DNA of 64,000 nt from Flavobacterium ginsengisoli. GTDB lineage: Bacteria > Bacteroidota > Bacteroidia > Flavobacteriales > Flavobacteriaceae. The notes below the pieces were generated by a model. The model made no database searches, was not told the DNA's origin, and saw nothing but the letters and a program-made list of their open reading frames with translations. Numbering within the stretch: position 1 is the first letter of the stretch; each line of letters begins with the position of its first letter. Below are positions 49,956 through 59,543 of the stretch, in pieces. The DNA lies in NCBI RefSeq assembly GCF_029625315.1, contig NZ_CP121110.1:4306501-4370500 (forward strand), in the 5' to 3' direction. The translations under genes and the position numbers were made by a program.

Positions 49956-51092
49956 TTAGATTATAATCGGAATTGGTTTTTTGTTTCGAATTGCTGTTCG
50001 TACTAAAACCACTCCGCTCGTAATGATTAATGGTAAAGTAATAAAGAAATGCGCCTTGTTAATCAAAAATAGAAAGTAAATCACTAAAAGCACAAAGTTG
50101 ATTAGTGAAAATCTATAAGTCCATAATTTGTTTTTGAAAATAGAAAACAAAACTAAAACCAATAAAAACGGACTAAATAATAGGACATTGTAATTCATCG
50201 CCAATTCTTGGTGAAAAGAGTAAAATCCCATAATAACGAAGAATATCCCAATAAGAGATAAAATCACAAAGTAGATTTTATCTACCGTTTTGTTTCTTGC
50301 AAAGATTACAAAAAGCAAGATAAAGAGATAAGTGTAAATGTTATTCCACCAAGATTTTGGTGTTTCTTTTGCAAATTCTAATAGTGTTTTGCTTTTTGCC
50401 GCTAAGGGTTTATTTTGAAAACTTGTTTTGTTTAAACTATTTTTCAATTCAAAAGGAAGAAAAATTCTTGTTCCCATTTGATCGACTTTCGTTCCAAAAA
50501 TAATACTTGTTCCCAACTGATCGTAGAAATGGCCATCAAAATAAGGAAATAGGATAGAACGATAGGTTTTGTCTGTGTCTTGTGTTTTTACAATAACATC
50601 TCTGCCTAAAGTTTTATTCACTACATCTACAACCATCGAAGTACAGTTTTTATCGATGAATTTATAAGTATAATAACGTTCTTCAGAATCTAAAACGGCA
50701 TTTAACTGGTCAAAAAGTTTTTGTTTTAAATCTTGAGAGATCAGTAATTCCTGCTCATAAATACTTCTTTTTTCGTAAGTGTATTCATTAAAAAAATCAG
50801 CAAATGAATGTACAGTTGCAAAATATTGCAAATCTCCTTTAGCAAACTTTAAAACAAAATTTGGAGTTCTAAAATCAAAAGTTCCATAATTGTAAACAAC
50901 ATCAAAATTGTTTACGGGATCTAAAACTCTAATTCCCGTATGTCCGAAATAAGAATAAGTTTCGTTTCCAAGTCCGCAGGTCAAAATACTTATTTTGGCA
51001 TCTTTCGATAAAGCTAAACTTTGGCTGAAACCAATAAAACTTGATAAGAATAATAAAATTAAAAGTGCTTTTTTGGACATGAGAGTTTTCAT
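49956..51092 (-). CDS. DUF4105-domain protein
   Basis: 378 residues. N-terminal signal peptide (ALLILLFLSSFIGFSQS), then the DUF4105 domain with TCGLGNETYSYFGHTGIRV, VYNYGTFDFRTPNF and YTYKFIDKNCTSM, where the conserved His, Tyr and Cys suggest a papain-like/NlpC-type fold. About five C-terminal membrane segments follow. Family function is uncertain; it is common in Bacteroidota. It marks the switch from the plus-strand polysaccharide locus to housekeeping genes. Confidence 0.8.
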   Translation of the reverse strand: MKTLMSKKALLILLFLSSFIGFSQSLALSKDAKISILTCGLGNETYSYFGHTGIRVLDPVNNFDVVYNYGTFDFRTPNFVLKFAKGDLQYFATVHSFADFFNEYTYEKRSIYEQELLISQDLKQKLFDQLNAVLDSEERYYTYKFIDKNCTSMVVDVVNKTLGRDVIVKTQDTDKTYRSILFPYFDGHFYDQLGTSIIFGTKVDQMGTRIFLPFELKNSLNKTSFQNKPLAAKSKTLLEFAKETPKSWWNNIYTYLFILLFVIFARNKTVDKIYFVILSLIGIFFVIMGFYSFHQELAMNYNVLLFSPFLLVLVLFSIFKNKLWTYRFSLINFVLLVIYFLFLINKAHFFITLPLIITSGVVLVRTAIRNKKPIPIII

Positions 51093-51126
51093 GATTTAAA
51101 ATTTTAAATGTTTTGTGGTTTCGAAA

Positions 51127-52193
51127 TTATCTAAAGATACCCAAATCTACTTTTAACGAAAAAATATTAGAATACAAAGCGGTACTTTGATTTCCTAAAT
51201 CGGTTAAAGCATAATCAATCTGTATGCCTTTATATCTAAACCCTAAGCCAATATTAGGCTGAAAGTTTATTTTTTCGGTATTATCTAATTGTGTTACATT
51301 CTGAAAATTTCCTGCTCCAGCTCTTACGAAAACTAAATCGGTATAACCAAATTCAAACCCTAGAGCTGGGTCTATACTTACAGCTTTTGATGAAATAATA
51401 TCATTTGTCTGCTCAAAGCGCATATTTAAATTTGCAGAAGTGACAAGACTACATTCGTTATGGAAATCAAATCTTTTTGAAACTCCTAATTGAGCTTTTG
51501 GCAATGTTATTTCTGTACTTTCCGGCAATTCGTTGTTTTCTCCGGAATTGCATTTGCAATTTTAGCATATTCTTCTTCATCAATATTCCAAACATTGTAA
51601 GTTGTGGTAATATCGCGAAGCATTAAACCAAATTTCCAGTCATTTCTTTCAAACTGAAGTCCGATATCAAATCCAAATCCCCAAGAATTGGCAAATTTCC
51701 CAATTATTCTTCGAATTACTTTTGCATTTACACCATATTGAAATCCATCAACAGGCAATTTTCGAGCATAAGAAAAAGTAAAGCCATAATCTGCCGTAGA
51801 GAACAAGCTGATTCTGTTATAATCAATATTTCCTTGATTATCGATTAACTGCGTGGTGTCCATAATGTCGTCTACTCCAAAACGAATCATCGAAATTCCC
51901 CAAGCACTTCTGTCATCAATTGGACTTGCGTAACCTATGTAATCGTACTGTGCAATATTGGCGAAGTAGCTGGCGTGCATTAAAGCAATTTGATGATCTT
52001 CAAGATGAGTTAAACCTGCCGGATTCCAGTAACCTGCCGTTACATCATTTGTTGCGGCAGTCACAGCACTTGCCATTCCAAGAGCTGCGGCATCGACCCC
52101 AATATTCATAAATTCATTCGAGTATTTTCGAACGGTTTGTGCATACTGAAAAGTACAGCTACAAAATAATAAAAACACTAAATATTTCTTCAA
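51127..52193 (-). CDS. PorV/PorQ-family outer membrane protein, one apparent frameshift
   Basis: 355 residues when the CC at 51542-51543 (GG on the coding strand) is read as three bases, giving ANAIPGENNELPESTEITL; as printed it stops at 51507. Signal peptide KKYLVFLLFCSCTFQYAQ, then NIGVDAAALGMASAVTAATN and AGYWNPAGL, the start pattern of the PorV/PorQ/UPF0164 beta-barrel family, with amphipathic strands to the C-terminal IFSLKVDLGIF. PorV and PorQ serve the type IX secretion system; which subgroup this is cannot be settled here. The start codon appears to be TTG at 52193. Confidence 0.75.
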
Positions 52194-52329
52194 CGTATAT
52201 GTTTTTGCAGATCGAGGCCTGTTTTAAAATTTTTATCAAAAATATAATATTTTACTCATCTAATAAGTTCCTTTAGTTAAATATTCCCAAAGTCATACTT
52301 CGAATTAAAAAACTCTCTAAAAAACTCGT

Positions 52330-52357
52330 TTTGCATCGAGTTATTATACTAAATTTG
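52330..52357 (+). promoter_or_regulatory. probable Bacteroidota promoter of pssA
   Basis: TTTG at 52330-52333 and TAAATTTG at 52350-52357 match the -33 (TTG/TTTG) and -7 (TAnnTTTG) elements. The 16-base spacing is slightly short of the usual range. The pssA ATG is 28 bases downstream. The region lies in the divergent gap between the PorV/PorQ-family gene and pssA. Confidence 0.5.
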
Positions 52358-52385
52358 TTCTCTGCCATTATCAAAATTTAAAGCT

Positions 52386-53102
52386 ATGAATATTAAAAAA
52401 CACATTCCAAATCTAATTACATTAATTAATCTTTTCTGCGGTTGTGTCGCAATTGTCTTTATTTCCGAAAACAATTATTTAATGGCTTTTTTCATGGTTT
52501 GCTTAGGAATCTTTTTTGATTTCTTCGACGGCTTTTTTGCTAGATTATTTAAAGTTTCAAGTCCGCTTGGATTGCAATTAGATTCTCTTGCAGATATGGT
52601 AACAAGCGGAGTTGCTCCAGGATATGTGATGTACAGTATGTTTGTACATAGCGGTCATGAATTAGGAACTCACCCTGCAATTCCGTTTTTAGGATTTATT
52701 ATCACTTTAGGATCTTGTTATCGTTTGGCCAATTTTAATATTGACACTCGTCAGACAGATTCTTTCATCGGATTGCCAACTCCAGCAAATGCTCTTTTTA
52801 TTATTAGTTTGCAAATTGTTCTAGATATGTATGCAGAATCGTCACTGCTTATTCTTGAATTATTAACCAATCAATGGGTTTTGTTGATTATAACATTATG
52901 TAGTGCTTATATTTTGAATGCTGAGATTCCGTTGTTTGCTTTAAAAATTAAAAAATTCAGTTTGAAAGAAAATGCCCTTCAAATTGTATTTCTTGTTATT
53001 TCGGTATTGATGATTATTTTACTTCATTACATCGCAATTCCACTAATTATTGCTTTTTATGTATTGTTGTCAGTTATCAATAATCTTTTCTTGAAAAAGT
53101 AA
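52386..53102 (+). CDS. pssA: CDP-diacylglycerol-serine O-phosphatidyltransferase
   Basis: 238-residue inner-membrane enzyme that makes phosphatidylserine from CDP-diacylglycerol and serine, the first step to phosphatidylethanolamine. The CDP-alcohol phosphotransferase motif DG-xx-AR-x8-G-xxx-D-xxx-D is present as DGFFARLF, then SPLGLQLDSLADMVTSG with the metal-binding aspartates. NIKKHIPNLITLINLFCGC is the usual start of the family, and about seven membrane segments follow. The GH25 gene starts 9 bases after the stop. Confidence 0.93.
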   Translation: MNIKKHIPNLITLINLFCGCVAIVFISENNYLMAFFMVCLGIFFDFFDGFFARLFKVSSPLGLQLDSLADMVTSGVAPGYVMYSMFVHSGHELGTHPAIPFLGFIITLGSCYRLANFNIDTRQTDSFIGLPTPANALFIISLQIVLDMYAESSLLILELLTNQWVLLIITLCSAYILNAEIPLFALKIKKFSLKENALQIVFLVISVLMIILLHYIAIPLIIAFYVLLSVINNLFLKK

Positions 53103-53111
53103 ATCTGTTTA

Positions 53112-53966
53112 ATGGCAAGAAAAACGACTTATCGTAAAACATATACAAGAAAGCCCGCTGGAAGATCATTTCTAAGCAGGCTTTTTCGTTCATTTTTATT
53201 GATTCTTTTCGGACTTTTATTCATTGGGATAATTTATCATTATCGCAAAGGACTTGCTTATTATTTAGGTTTTAAAACAGAAAGAGTTTTAGATGAAGAT
53301 GAGGTAGACAAACATCTTTCTGATGTTCGAAACATTCGTGTTCTCGAAAACCATAAAGGAAAAGTAATTGGAATTGACGTTTCTGAATTTCAAGGAAAAG
53401 TCGATTGGGAAGAAGTCGAAATCTTGGATGAAAAATATCCTGTTCAATTCGTGTTTATTCGTGCAACAGCAGGAAACGACCGCGTAGACAGACAGTTTAA
53501 AAGAAATTGGGAAGGTGCAAAAGAGAATAAAATCATGCGCGGCGCTTATCATTATTATCGTCCAAACGAAAATTCTATTGAACAGGCAGATCTTTTTATC
53601 AAAACAGTAAAATTGCAAAAAGGAGATCTTCCGCCAGTTTTAGATATTGAAAAATTGCCTAAAAATCAGCCTTTAGATAGTTTAAAAAAAGGATTGAAAC
53701 GTTGGTTGAATAAAGTCGAAAAACATTATCAAGTTCGCCCAATAATTTATTCAGGAGAACGATATTATTCTGATTTTTTAAAAGAAGAATTTAGTGAATA
53801 TCTTTTCTGGATTGCGAATTATAATTTTTACAGAGAGAAAATTGAAGATGATTGGTTGTTCTGGCAATTTACAGAAAAAGCTTCTCTGCCAGGAATAAAA
53901 CATCGTGTTGATGTTAATATTTACAATGGAGATTTAGAGCAATTGCATTTTATTACTGTTGAGTAG
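53112..53966 (+). CDS. GH25-family muramidase (lysozyme), membrane-anchored
   Basis: 284 residues. A basic N-terminus and one membrane segment (FLLILFGLLFIGIIYHY) anchor it; the rest is a GH25 catalytic domain with GKVIGIDVSEFQGKVDWEEV (first catalytic Asp), FVFIRATAGN, RGAYHYYRPN, LPPVLDIEKLP (DxE pair), YSGERYYSDF and FWIANYNF. It should cleave the beta-1,4 bond between MurNAc and GlcNAc in peptidoglycan at the periplasmic face. It probably shares the pssA transcript. Its stop faces the DUF5808 gene. Confidence 0.9.
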   Translation: MARKTTYRKTYTRKPAGRSFLSRLFRSFLLILFGLLFIGIIYHYRKGLAYYLGFKTERVLDEDEVDKHLSDVRNIRVLENHKGKVIGIDVSEFQGKVDWEEVEILDEKYPVQFVFIRATAGNDRVDRQFKRNWEGAKENKIMRGAYHYYRPNENSIEQADLFIKTVKLQKGDLPPVLDIEKLPKNQPLDSLKKGLKRWLNKVEKHYQVRPIIYSGERYYSDFLKEEFSEYLFWIANYNFYREKIEDDWLFWQFTEKASLPGIKHRVDVNIYNGDLEQLHFITVE

Positions 53967-53985
53967 TTTTAGTTTCTGTCGAGAA

Positions 53986-54207
53986 CTATTTCCATAAAAC
54001 CAAAATAACAATTATTACAAAAGGCAATAAAAGCATTACAGAATATGGATTGGCAAAATTTATAGTATAACCCATCCATTGAATCTTTTTCGGAGGAAGT
54101 AATCTTTTGTCTTTTGGGTTATAATAAAAGCTATTAAAGAAATACCAATTTTTTGGGTCTTTGTGCCAGTTGTCGTAATCTTCCTGAGTTGGTTTTTCTG
54201 ATTTCAT
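53986..54207 (-). CDS. DUF5808-like small membrane protein
   Basis: 73 residues from ATG at 54207 (a TTG two codons upstream is less likely). The soluble start contains NWYFFNSFYYNPKDKRLLPP and MGYTINFANPYSVMLLLP, matching the WYF...YNPxDxR...P...GxTxNFANP pattern of DUF5808. One C-terminal membrane segment (LLLPFVIIVILVLWK). Function unknown; such domains are often found in small membrane proteins. It lies between a convergent GH25 gene and lptB. Confidence 0.65.
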   Translation of the reverse strand: MKSEKPTQEDYDNWHKDPKNWYFFNSFYYNPKDKRLLPPKKIQWMGYTINFANPYSVMLLLPFVIIVILVLWK

Positions 54208-54232
54208 TTGCAACTATTTAAGAATCTTAGAT

Positions 54233-54269
54233 TAAAAAAAATGGTAAAAAGAAATTTACTTTTTACCAT
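54233..54269 (-). terminator. Rho-independent terminator of lptB
   Basis: ATGGTAAAAAG (54241-54251) and CTTTTTACCAT (54259-54269) form a perfect 11-bp stem with a 7-base loop. On the minus strand it is followed by eight Ts (A8 at 54233-54240), 15 bases after the lptB stop. This is a good terminator for the minus-strand transcript. Confidence 0.75.
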
Positions 54270-54284
54270 TGATATATAACTGTC

Positions 54285-55025
54285 TTAAAATTCAAGTTTC
54301 TTTTTGCGTAGCTCGAAGTTTTGTCCAAGATAAACACGACGAACCATTTCGTCTTCTACCAATTCTTCTGGAATTCCTGCTTTTAGAATTCCTCCTTCAA
54401 ACATTAAGTATGTTTTATCAGTAATTGCTAATGTTTCCTGAACGTTGTGATCGGTAATTAAAATTCCGATATTTTTGTTTTTTAATTGCGCAACAATTCG
54501 CTGAATATCCTCAACCGCAACAGGGTCAACTCCCGCAAAAGGCTCATCCAATAAAATAAACTTTGGATCGGTTGCCAATGCGCGTGCAATTTCGGTACGG
54601 CGGCGCTCACCTCCAGAAAGTAAATCTCCTCGGTTAGTACGAATGTGCTCTAAGCTGAATTCTTCAATTAAGCTTTCCATTTTAGCAATTTGCTCTTCTT
54701 TAGAAAGTTTAGTCAATTGCAGTACACTAAGAATATTATCCTCAATGCTAAGTTTTCTAAATACAGAAGCTTCTTGTGCCAAATAACCAATTCCTTGTTG
54801 TGCACGTTTGTACATTGGGTAATCGGTAATATTCAAATCATCAAGATAAATGTTTCCTTGATTTGGTTTTACTAATCCCACAATCATGTAAAAAGACGTT
54901 GTTTTTCCAGCTCCATTTGGCCCCAAAAGCCCTACGATTTCTCCTTGATTTACTTCAACAGAAATTCCTTTTACAACACTACGTCCTTTATAGGTTTTGA
55001 TTAAATTATCGGCTCTTAATTTCAT
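54285..55025 (-). CDS. lptB: LPS export ABC transporter ATP-binding protein
   Basis: 246 residues, the normal length. Walker A LLGPNGAGKTTSFYMIVG, Q-loop GYLAQEASVFRKL (the LptB-type text), signature LLSGGERRRTEIARAL, Walker B FILLDEPFAGVDP and switch His ILITDHNVQET. LptB powers lipopolysaccharide extraction from the inner membrane and its transport across the periplasm, with LptF/G and LptC. The product would move LPS, possibly carrying glycan made by the neighbouring locus. A gap of 90 bases with an inverted repeat separates it from the AhpD-like gene. Confidence 0.93.
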   Translation of the reverse strand: MKLRADNLIKTYKGRSVVKGISVEVNQGEIVGLLGPNGAGKTTSFYMIVGLVKPNQGNIYLDDLNITDYPMYKRAQQGIGYLAQEASVFRKLSIEDNILSVLQLTKLSKEEQIAKMESLIEEFSLEHIRTNRGDLLSGGERRRTEIARALATDPKFILLDEPFAGVDPVAVEDIQRIVAQLKNKNIGILITDHNVQETLAITDKTYLMFEGGILKAGIPEELVEDEMVRRVYLGQNFELRKKKLEF

Positions 55026-55052
55026 TTTTTAAGTTTAATCGTTTAATCGATA

Positions 55053-55089
55053 AATCGTTTATTCGTTGCAAATTAACAAATAAACGATT
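55053..55089. repeat. 11-bp inverted repeat between lptB and the AhpD-like gene
   Basis: AATCGTTTATT (55053-55063) and AATAAACGATT (55079-55089) are perfect inverted copies around a 15-base spacer. The stem is AT-rich and lacks a strong T run, so it may be a weak terminator for the tatC/AhpD transcript or a structured leader of lptB. Nothing else is seen in this gap. Confidence 0.45.
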
Positions 55090-55115
55090 CAACAGTTAAA
55101 CGTATTAACAATTAT

Positions 55116-55466
55116 TTATTTTCCAGCTTCTTCAAGTGCTTCCCAAAATTCGTAAGCTCTTCTTAAATGTGGAATTACAATTGTTCCTCCAACAAGAGTT
55201 GCGATTCCCATTGCTTCCATCATTTCTTCTTTAGAAACACCTTCTTTATAACTTGTTTCTAAATGGTATTTTACACAGTCGTCACATCTCAAAACAGTTG
55301 ATGCAACTAAACCTAAAAGTTCTTTTGTTTTTACATCAAGAGCGCCTTCAGCATAAGCATTGGTGTCAAGATTAAAAATTCGCTTTACAATTTTGTTATT
55401 GTCAGCAAGCAGTTTTTCGTTCATTTTAGAACGATAGTCATTAAATTCTTGAATTATATCAGACAT
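55116..55466 (-). CDS. carboxymuconolactone decarboxylase/AhpD-like protein
   Basis: 116 residues, all alpha. The motif LRCDDCVKYHLETSYKEGVS has the redox-type CxxC and a His four residues after the second Cys, as in AhpD-like peroxidase accessory proteins, and IATLVGGTIVIPHLRRAYEFW closes the domain. Its start codon overlaps the end of the repaired tatC frame by 8 bases, so the two are likely cotranslated. Physiological partner unknown. Confidence 0.85.
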   Translation of the reverse strand: MSDIIQEFNDYRSKMNEKLLADNNKIVKRIFNLDTNAYAEGALDVKTKELLGLVASTVLRCDDCVKYHLETSYKEGVSKEEMMEAMGIATLVGGTIVIPHLRRAYEFWEALEEAGK

Positions 55467-56275
55467 TTTCTTTCATTTTATTTTTATACACAATCTTCGA
55501 TATCCAGATACTTAATTCGTAAATGATTAGCATCGGAATTGCAACAATAGTTTGACTCACAACGTCTGGCGGAGTTACAATTGCAAGCAATAATTAAAAT
55601 AATTACAACGGCGTATTTCCAATATTTTCTTAAAAAAGAAGGAGTTACTAAGCCTAATTTTGTTAAGAAGTAAATTGCAATTGGAAGCTCAAAAAAGATC
55701 GCACTTCCCAAAATACTTGTTTTTACCATTCCCATGTAAGATTCTAGTGTAAACTGATTTTTTACAACATCACTCACAGAGAAAGTAGCAACGAAATTAA
55801 CCGACATCGGAATAACTACAAAATAGCCAAATAATACGCCTAAGAAGAAAAGCATTGAAGAAACAAAGATGAATACTTTTGCATTTTTGCGTTCTTTCTC
55901 ATATAAAGCAGGACTGATAAACTTCCAGATTTCCCATAAAATATAGGGAAAACTCAAGATAAAACCTGCCAGAAGGCACATCCATACAAAAATATTTACT
56001 TGCCCTTCCATTTCTGTATTCTGAATGATAAAATTCAATTCAGTAATACAAATGCTGTCTGCAAATCCTAATGAATGCGATAAATCACAGAACCAAACGT
56101 AGGTAAAAAATGTTGGCCTAATTGGTCCTAAAATAATCTGATCAAATAAATAATCACTGATAAAATAAGTGACAAATGCCATAATACATATTGCAATTGT
56201 ACTTCTAACTAATAACCATCTAAGTTCTTCAAGATGGTCCAAAAATGACATCTCGCCAAGGTTTTTCTTTGCCAT
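55459..56275 (-). CDS. tatC: Sec-independent protein translocase TatC, one apparent frameshift
   Basis: 271 residues when the extra A at 55585-55586 (GCAAGC for GCAGC) is removed; as printed the C-terminus runs into a nonsense tail ending at 55484. Corrected text reads LIIAAIVTPPDVVSQTIVAI and ends MKENV with its stop overlapping the AhpD-like start. MSFLDHLEELRWLLVRSTIA is the TatC N-terminal signature recognised by twin-arginine signals, FISPALYEKERKNAK is the conserved loop, and six membrane segments are visible. An intact TatC is expected, which argues that the break is a sequencing error. Confidence 0.92.
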
Positions 56276-57240
56276 TATACGATTCCTTCTTTTAAAATGT
56301 CATGTAAATGTAATACTCCTTTATATTCGCCATTGTCGGCTACGATTAATTGTGTAATCGAGAAATCTTCTAAAATATTTAAAGCGTCAACCGCCATAGT
56401 TTCCGAGGAAACTACTTTTGGATTTTTAGACATAATATCTTTTGCTGTTAAGTCTGCTATAGTATCTACGTCGTTTAGCATTCTTCGGATGTCTCCATCA
56501 GTAATAATTCCAACAATTTTATTGTCTTCAATTACTGCTGTAACTCCTAATCTTTTTTCAGAAATTTCAAAAATTGCTTTTTTAATAGAAGTTTCTGGCG
56601 TAACTGCAGGTTTTAATGAATGCTCAATCATATCTTTTACTCGAAGCAGTAATTTTTTTCCTAAAGCTCCTCCTGGATGATAAACTGCAAAATCTTCGGG
56701 TTTAAAATCACGCATTTCCATTAAGCAAACAGCCAATGCATCGCCCATTACAAGCTGTGCTGTTGTACTATTTGTAGGAGCTAAATTGATAGGGCAGGCT
56801 TCTGTATCAACAGTTGTATTTAAAACCAAATCAGAGCCTTTTGCCAAAAATGAAGTTGTATTTCCTGTAATGGCAATTAAAGTGTTTCCAAACCTTTTTA
56901 ATAAAGGAACAAGAACTTTAATTTCTGGACTATTTCCGCTTTTAGAAATGCAGATAATGATATCGTCGTTTTGAATCATTCCTAAATCACCGTGAATCGC
57001 TTCTGCTGCGTGTAAAAACATAGAAGGAGTTCCAGTTGAGTTAAAAGTAGCTACCATTTTTTGAGCAATGATCGCGCTTTTTCCAATTCCTGTAACGATC
57101 AGACGGCCTTTGGTTTCATATATGCGTTGGACGGCTTCGTAAAAATTTTCGTCCAAAAAATCAATTAGTTTTGTAATTGCTTCACTTTCAGAGAGTATTG
57201 TTTTCTTGGCGATCGCCAATATATTTTCTTTTGTGATCAA
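56275..57240 (-). CDS. kpsF: arabinose-5-phosphate isomerase (KpsF/GutQ family)
   Basis: About 321 residues from TTG 57240, which starts the conserved text ITKENILAIAKKTILSES; the longer frame from 57336 would overlap the divergent recQ start. SIS domain: GRLIVTGIGKSAIIAQKMVA, LHAAEAIHGDLGMI and IICISKSGNSPEI, then CPINLAPTNSTTAQLVMGDA with the catalytic residues. Two CBS domains follow (MIEHSLKPAVTPETS and DIMSKNPKVVSSET). The enzyme interconverts ribulose-5-P and arabinose-5-P for Kdo synthesis, hence LPS. Its stop overlaps the tatC ATG (TAATG). Confidence 0.92.
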   Translation of the reverse strand: MITKENILAIAKKTILSESEAITKLIDFLDENFYEAVQRIYETKGRLIVTGIGKSAIIAQKMVATFNSTGTPSMFLHAAEAIHGDLGMIQNDDIIICISKSGNSPEIKVLVPLLKRFGNTLIAITGNTTSFLAKGSDLVLNTTVDTEACPINLAPTNSTTAQLVMGDALAVCLMEMRDFKPEDFAVYHPGGALGKKLLLRVKDMIEHSLKPAVTPETSIKKAIFEISEKRLGVTAVIEDNKIVGIITDGDIRRMLNDVDTIADLTAKDIMSKNPKVVSSETMAVDALNILEDFSITQLIVADNGEYKGVLHLHDILKEGIV

Positions 57241-57294
57241 AACAGAATATTTAAAATTTGTATGTATAAAAGAAAGTTGTATCTTTATGTGTTG

Positions 57295-57302
57295 CAAATT
57301 TA
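57295..57302 (-). promoter_or_regulatory. possible -7 promoter element of kpsF
   Basis: On the minus strand the sequence reads TAAATTTG, matching TAnnTTTG, 54 bases upstream of the TTG start at 57240. It lies in the 86-base divergent gap between kpsF and recQ. No clear -33 element is seen at the right spacing. Confidence 0.35.
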
Positions 57303-57326
57303 TACAAAATACCATTAATATAGAGA

Positions 57327-59522
57327 ATGAATTCAAATGAAATTGAAATACATAAAGAATTAAAGAAGTATTTCGGCTTTAGCCAATTTAAAGGCTTGCA
57401 GGAGCAAGTCATTACGAGCATTTTAGACGGAAAAAATACATTCGTAATTATGCCGACCGGTGGAGGAAAGTCTCTTTGCTACCAATTACCGGCTTTAATT
57501 CAAGAAGGAACAGCAATTGTTGTTTCTCCTTTAATTGCTTTGATGAAAAATCAGGTAGACGCAATTCGAAGTCTTTCGTCTGAAAATGGAATTGCACATG
57601 TATTAAATTCCTCTCTAACTAAAACAGAAATTGCTCAGGTTAAAAAAGATATTACATCTGGATTGACCAAACTTTTGTATGTCGCCCCCGAATCATTGAC
57701 AAAAGAAGAATATGTGGCTTTTTTACAAAGTGTTCCAATTTCTTTTGTTGCTATTGATGAGGCACACTGTATCTCAGAATGGGGACATGATTTTAGGCCA
57801 GAGTACAGAAATCTGAGAAATATAATCAAGCAATTGGGTAAAGTGCCAATTATTGGTCTTACCGCAACGGCAACCCCAAAAGTTCAGGAAGATATCCTGA
57901 AAAACCTTGACATGGCTGATGCTAATACTTTTAAAGCATCATTCAACAGACCGAACTTGTATTATGAAGTTCGCACAAAAACGAAAAATATTGAGTCGGA
58001 TATTATTCGATTTATCAAACAACATAAAGGTAAATCTGGAATTATTTACTGCTTAAGCCGTAAAAAAGTAGAGTCGATTGCCGAAGTTTTACAAGTTAAC
58101 GGAATCAGCGCAGTTCCTTACCATGCAGGTTTAGATGCCAAAACACGGGCCAAACATCAAGATATGTTCTTGATGGAAGATGTCGATGTTGTTGTAGCAA
58201 CAATCGCATTCGGAATGGGAATTGATAAACCAGACGTTCGTTTTGTAATTCACCACGACATTCCAAAATCACTTGAAAGCTATTACCAAGAAACTGGTCG
58301 TGCAGGACGTGACGGCGGAGAAGGACATTGTTTGGCTTACTACTCTTATAAAGATGTAGAAAAGCTAGAGAAATTTATGTCTGGAAAACCAGTTGCAGAA
58401 CAAGAAATTGGTTTTGCACTTTTACAGGAAGTTGTGGCTTATGCCGAAACCTCAATGTCACGCAGAAAATTCCTGCTACATTATTTCGGAGAAGAATTTG
58501 ATAGCGAAAATGGTGAAGGTGCCGATATGGATGACAATGTTCGTAATCCTAAACATAAAGTAGAAGCCAAAGAACAAGTGGTTAAATTGCTTGAAATTGT
58601 TCGTGATACCAAACATATTTATAAATCAAAAGAAATTGTGTTTACTTTAATAGGGCGTATTAATGCCGTAATTAAAGCACATAAAACAGATACTCAGCCT
58701 TATTTTGGCGTAGGTTCAGACCACGACGAAAAATACTGGATGGCATTATTGAGACAAGTTCTAGTTTCTGGTTATTTGTCTAAAGACATTGAAACTTATG
58801 GAGTAATCAAAATCACAAAAGCTGGTTTAGACTTCATTAAAAAACCAGTTTCATTCATGATGTCTGAAGATCATGAATACAGCGAAGCGGATGATGAAGC
58901 AATAGTAACATCATCAAAATCTTCTGGAACTGCCGATGAGGTGTTAACGGGAATGCTTCGTGAACTTCGTAAAAAAGTAGCCAAAAAACTTGGAGTGCCT
59001 CCATTTGTAGTTTTCCAAGATCCGTCAATTGAAGATATGGCTTTAAAATATCCGATAACAATTCAGGAATTATATAATATTCATGGTGTTGGTGAAGGAA
59101 AAGCTAAAAAATATGGTAGTGAATTTGTTGCTTTAATCAGTCGTTATGTAGAAGACAACGATATTATTCGCCCAGACGATTTAGTGGTTAAATCTACAGG
59201 AGTAAATTCTGCCAACAAATTATATATTATCCAAAATATTGATAGAAAGCTTTCATTAAATGATATCGCTTCCGCGAAAGGACTTACGATGGATGCGCTG
59301 ATCAAGGAAATGGAACAGATTGTTTATTCTGGAACAAAATTAAATATCAAATATTGGTTAGACGATATTCTAGATGATGATCAGCAGGAAGAAATTCACG
59401 ATTATTTCATGGAATCTGAATCTGATAAAATCGAAGATGCGCTGAAAGAATTTGATGGCGACTACGATATAGACGAATTGCGATTAATGCGTATTAAGTT
59501 TATTAGTGAAGTAGCGAACTAA
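57327..59522 (+). CDS. recQ: ATP-dependent DNA helicase RecQ
   Basis: 731 residues. Superfamily 2 helicase motifs in order: FKGLQEQVITSIL (Q-type motif 0), IMPTGGGKSLCYQLP (I), VVSPLIALMKNQVD (Ia), FVAIDEAHCISEWGHDFRPE (II), GLTATATP (III), IIYCLSRKK (IV), VATIAFGMGIDKPDVRF (V) and YYQETGRAGRDG (VI). A winged-helix domain and a C-terminal HRDC-like domain (VFQDPSIEDMALKYPIT) follow. The usual zinc-binding cysteines are not evident: the corresponding region reads RRKFLLHYFGEEFDSENG. It unwinds DNA 3'-5' in recombination repair. The gene reads intact. Confidence 0.95.
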   Translation: MNSNEIEIHKELKKYFGFSQFKGLQEQVITSILDGKNTFVIMPTGGGKSLCYQLPALIQEGTAIVVSPLIALMKNQVDAIRSLSSENGIAHVLNSSLTKTEIAQVKKDITSGLTKLLYVAPESLTKEEYVAFLQSVPISFVAIDEAHCISEWGHDFRPEYRNLRNIIKQLGKVPIIGLTATATPKVQEDILKNLDMADANTFKASFNRPNLYYEVRTKTKNIESDIIRFIKQHKGKSGIIYCLSRKKVESIAEVLQVNGISAVPYHAGLDAKTRAKHQDMFLMEDVDVVVATIAFGMGIDKPDVRFVIHHDIPKSLESYYQETGRAGRDGGEGHCLAYYSYKDVEKLEKFMSGKPVAEQEIGFALLQEVVAYAETSMSRRKFLLHYFGEEFDSENGEGADMDDNVRNPKHKVEAKEQVVKLLEIVRDTKHIYKSKEIVFTLIGRINAVIKAHKTDTQPYFGVGSDHDEKYWMALLRQVLVSGYLSKDIETYGVIKITKAGLDFIKKPVSFMMSEDHEYSEADDEAIVTSSKSSGTADEVLTGMLRELRKKVAKKLGVPPFVVFQDPSIEDMALKYPITIQELYNIHGVGEGKAKKYGSEFVALISRYVEDNDIIRPDDLVVKSTGVNSANKLYIIQNIDRKLSLNDIASAKGLTMDALIKEMEQIVYSGTKLNIKYWLDDILDDDQQEEIHDYFMESESDKIEDALKEFDGDYDIDELRLMRIKFISEVAN

Positions 59523-59543
59523 AAAATAAATTCCAAAGTTTTT

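Noticed and set aside
57241..57336. Longer kpsF start at 57336
   Set aside because: It would overlap the divergent recQ start, covers the only promoter space, and adds hydrophobic text absent from the KpsF family.
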